Shown here: in pieces, positions 34,452 to 35,930 of the stretch
Layout: every line of letters starts with the position of its first letter
How positions within the stretch are numbered: position 1 is the stretch's first letter
Notes under the pieces: generated by a model
The model's input: only the letters and a program-made list of their open reading frames with translations
What the model was told of the DNA's origin: nothing
Database searches by the model: none
From: a virus
Virus record (IMG/VR): IMGVR_UViG_3300037847_004068
Location: 1-35,930 of that record
Strand: one strand, 5' to 3'
DNA length: 35,930 nucleotides
Program-made: the position numbers and the translations under genes

Positions 34452-35930
34452 TTACTTTATTATCTGGGAATTAAATCCTTTGTTATCATATTTAGATATA
34501 TTCAAATTAAGCGGCTGCTTTTTTCTTTCAGCGTGAGGTGCATATAAATGCCTGTTGCACGCCATAATAGCTAAACCAGTGCTTATTGAAGCATCGTGCT
34601 TTGTTCTTTTGTTTATATCAAACTTAGCCCAGTCTTGTAGCGTATCATTGAAATACATAGTGCCGTAATTTCCATCGCCTAAATGACCTACGTGGTCTTG
34701 TATATACATTTCAATAGCAGCTGCGTGAGCTTGCTTAATATCTTCACTAGAGTTTGGTATACCACCGACTTCTTTTTCAGCAGTCGATAGTTTGTTCCAT
34801 GATTTATCTGGTCTGTTCATACTGTAGCCTCTATAACCTCTACGTCGTAAATAATAGAGTAGTCTAGGTTTATTATTCTCCGCTAGTAATGGCATGCCGT
34901 AAAATACTAGTGCCATTAACACGTCTTCAAAAAATATTTCTGCGGTTTGTGGTCTCGCTATGTATTCTAGGAAGAACGAACTCGGCGGTGCGTCTTCCAT
35001 AGAAAATTTTGTAAGTCCGTGTAAAGCTCCTTTAGAACCGCGACCATCAACCGTGCCACTGATATCGTAACTATCGCAACCAAAGGCGCCAACATGATCG
35101 TTACCGGGATATTTAATTCCATTTTTAATTATTTGCCTATTTTGTAAATGAACTGGCGGCACCCAGCTTATTTTAAACCTACCTGTTGGATCTGGATTAA
35201 ACACGACTTTTGTGTCTTTAACTCCGTTAACCCAGCCAAAACTACCTACAGTAAAAGGAGCATTATGCATGCTACCTTCATTATAATCTATTTGTTCGTA
35301 TATCTTAATTAAATTAAATATACTGTTTTTAGTCTCATCTCTAAACGCATGCTCTTCAGTACGTGGAAACTGCCTGTAAAACTCATTTAGCGCGTCTTGA
35401 TCATCACGCAAGCCATCAGCTTCATTTTCCCAGTGATCAATAACACCTACGTCTATTAATTCACCGTCTGGTCCATATCGTACATCATCACTTCCACAAT
35501 TAAAGACTGGAAGTCCGTATTCGTCAATAAATCCTTCATAGTTCCATTCCATTGGGATAAAGAGAGAATAAAGCCCAGACTTCGTTTGTCCATTACGATT
35601 TCGTCGTGTGACGTCAGAATCATTGTATAGTTTTTTAAAGTTATCTCCACCCTTGTCAAGCGCGTTACTGGTACTACCCATTAAGCACTTACCAACGATT
35701 TTACTACCTAGCCTTAAACAGGTTTTAGTAACTCGCCAGTTGTTTAATATGTTATCAGGCCTCTCCCATTTACCGCTTTCATCGTGTACTAGCAGACTTA
35801 ATTTTTCACCATCATAGCTATTGTCTCCAGTATTTTTCCAGTCGATCGTAGTATCAAGGCCTACTATTTCTTCAAGCTGCTCGTTACTCTGTATCTTTTT
35901 ACGAGTAAACTTACTAGCCGGAACTCTATA
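34452..35930 (-). CDS. Terminase large subunit, N-terminus beyond window
   Basis: The frame is open from the window edge to the stop at 34452, 492 visible residues. An internal Met at 35681 is not the start: codons upstream carry conserved ATPase motifs. In visible numbering, LSLLVHDE (44-51) is Walker B with its catalytic Glu and MGSTSNA (84-90) is the coupling motif. The RNase H-like nuclease follows: FGCDSYDISG (Asp 286), FFEDVLMAL (Asp 336) and KHDASISTGL (Asp 446), supplying three acidic metal ligands. Walker A must lie outside. The protein pumps DNA through the portal and cuts the concatemer. Three bases separate it from portal. Confidence 0.92.
   Translation of the reverse strand, partial: YRVPASKFTRKKIQSNEQLEEIVGLDTTIDWKNTGDNSYDGEKLSLLVHDESGKWERPDNILNNWRVTKTCLRLGSKIVGKCLMGSTSNALDKGGDNFKKLYNDSDVTRRNRNGQTKSGLYSLFIPMEWNYEGFIDEYGLPVFNCGSDDVRYGPDGELIDVGVIDHWENEADGLRDDQDALNEFYRQFPRTEEHAFRDETKNSIFNLIKIYEQIDYNEGSMHNAPFTVGSFGWVNGVKDTKVVFNPDPTGRFKISWVPPVHLQNRQIIKNGIKYPGNDHVGAFGCDSYDISGTVDGRGSKGALHGLTKFSMEDAPPSSFFLEYIARPQTAEIFFEDVLMALVFYGMPLLAENNKPRLLYYLRRRGYRGYSMNRPDKSWNKLSTAEKEVGGIPNSSEDIKQAHAAAIEMYIQDHVGHLGDGNYGTMYFNDTLQDWAKFDINKRTKHDASISTGLAIMACNRHLYAPHAERKKQPLNLNISKYDNKGFNSQIIK

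Noticed and set aside
34452-35681. Terminase gene starting at the Met at 35681
   Set aside because: The frame continues upstream without a stop to the window edge and encodes the Walker B motif LLVHDE there; the Met begins the coupling motif MGSTSNA and is internal.

Overview
This window is the late (virion structural) half of a tailed double-stranded DNA phage genome. Every supported gene lies on the minus strand and genes are packed end to end, with no gene-free stretch above about 70 bases. Reading in the direction of transcription (right to left) the order is: terminase large subunit (open at the right edge), portal, acidic scaffold-like protein, major capsid protein, a conserved virion protein, two head-tail connector-like proteins, a 2902-residue tail nozzle/stabilisation-like protein, two fibre/decoration-like proteins, an Ala/Gln-rich internal protein, a 655-residue protein, a 2759-residue polyvalent (probably ejected) protein, then a run of small and envelope-directed genes ending in a secreted repeat protein that is open at the left edge. 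The absence of tape measure, sheath and baseplate genes, plus giant internal proteins, suggests a podovirus-like virion; that is inference.

The DNA is AT-rich and start codons are preceded by A/T-rich leaders with no GGAGG-type Shine-Dalgarno sequence. Together with Gly-Cys-Thr-Asp/Cys repeat units and Asp-Gly-Asp-Gly loops of the kind seen in secreted proteins of marine Bacteroidetes, this points to a marine flavobacterial host. Many of the proteins resemble, from memory only, families seen in uncultured Mediterranean marine phage contigs; no search was run.

Region 1-4514 is the least conventional part: an outer-membrane-like beta protein with signal peptide, three short very basic Cys-containing proteins, a membrane-anchored coiled coil, a thioredoxin-fold protein lacking the CxxC active site, a 39-residue ORF, and a secreted multi-repeat adhesin-like protein, several of them joined by TAATG or ATGA overlaps. 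Region 4522-15661 encodes the candidate internal/ejected proteins, including a 2759-residue protein with an HEILH metalloprotease motif and a complete HAD phosphatase motif set bracketed by two copies of the peptide FSESM. Region 15726-27642 encodes tail and fibre proteins carrying several carbohydrate-binding-like beta-sandwich modules. Region 27647-35930 is head assembly and packaging, with two UUCG-capped hairpins flanking the gene just downstream of the capsid gene, likely setting the capsid:tail transcript ratio.

No tRNA, CRISPR array, integrase, transposon or attachment site was seen. The products named structural are assigned by gene order and remembered family resemblance; only terminase, portal, the HAD module, the zincin motif and the signal peptides are supported by readable motifs.
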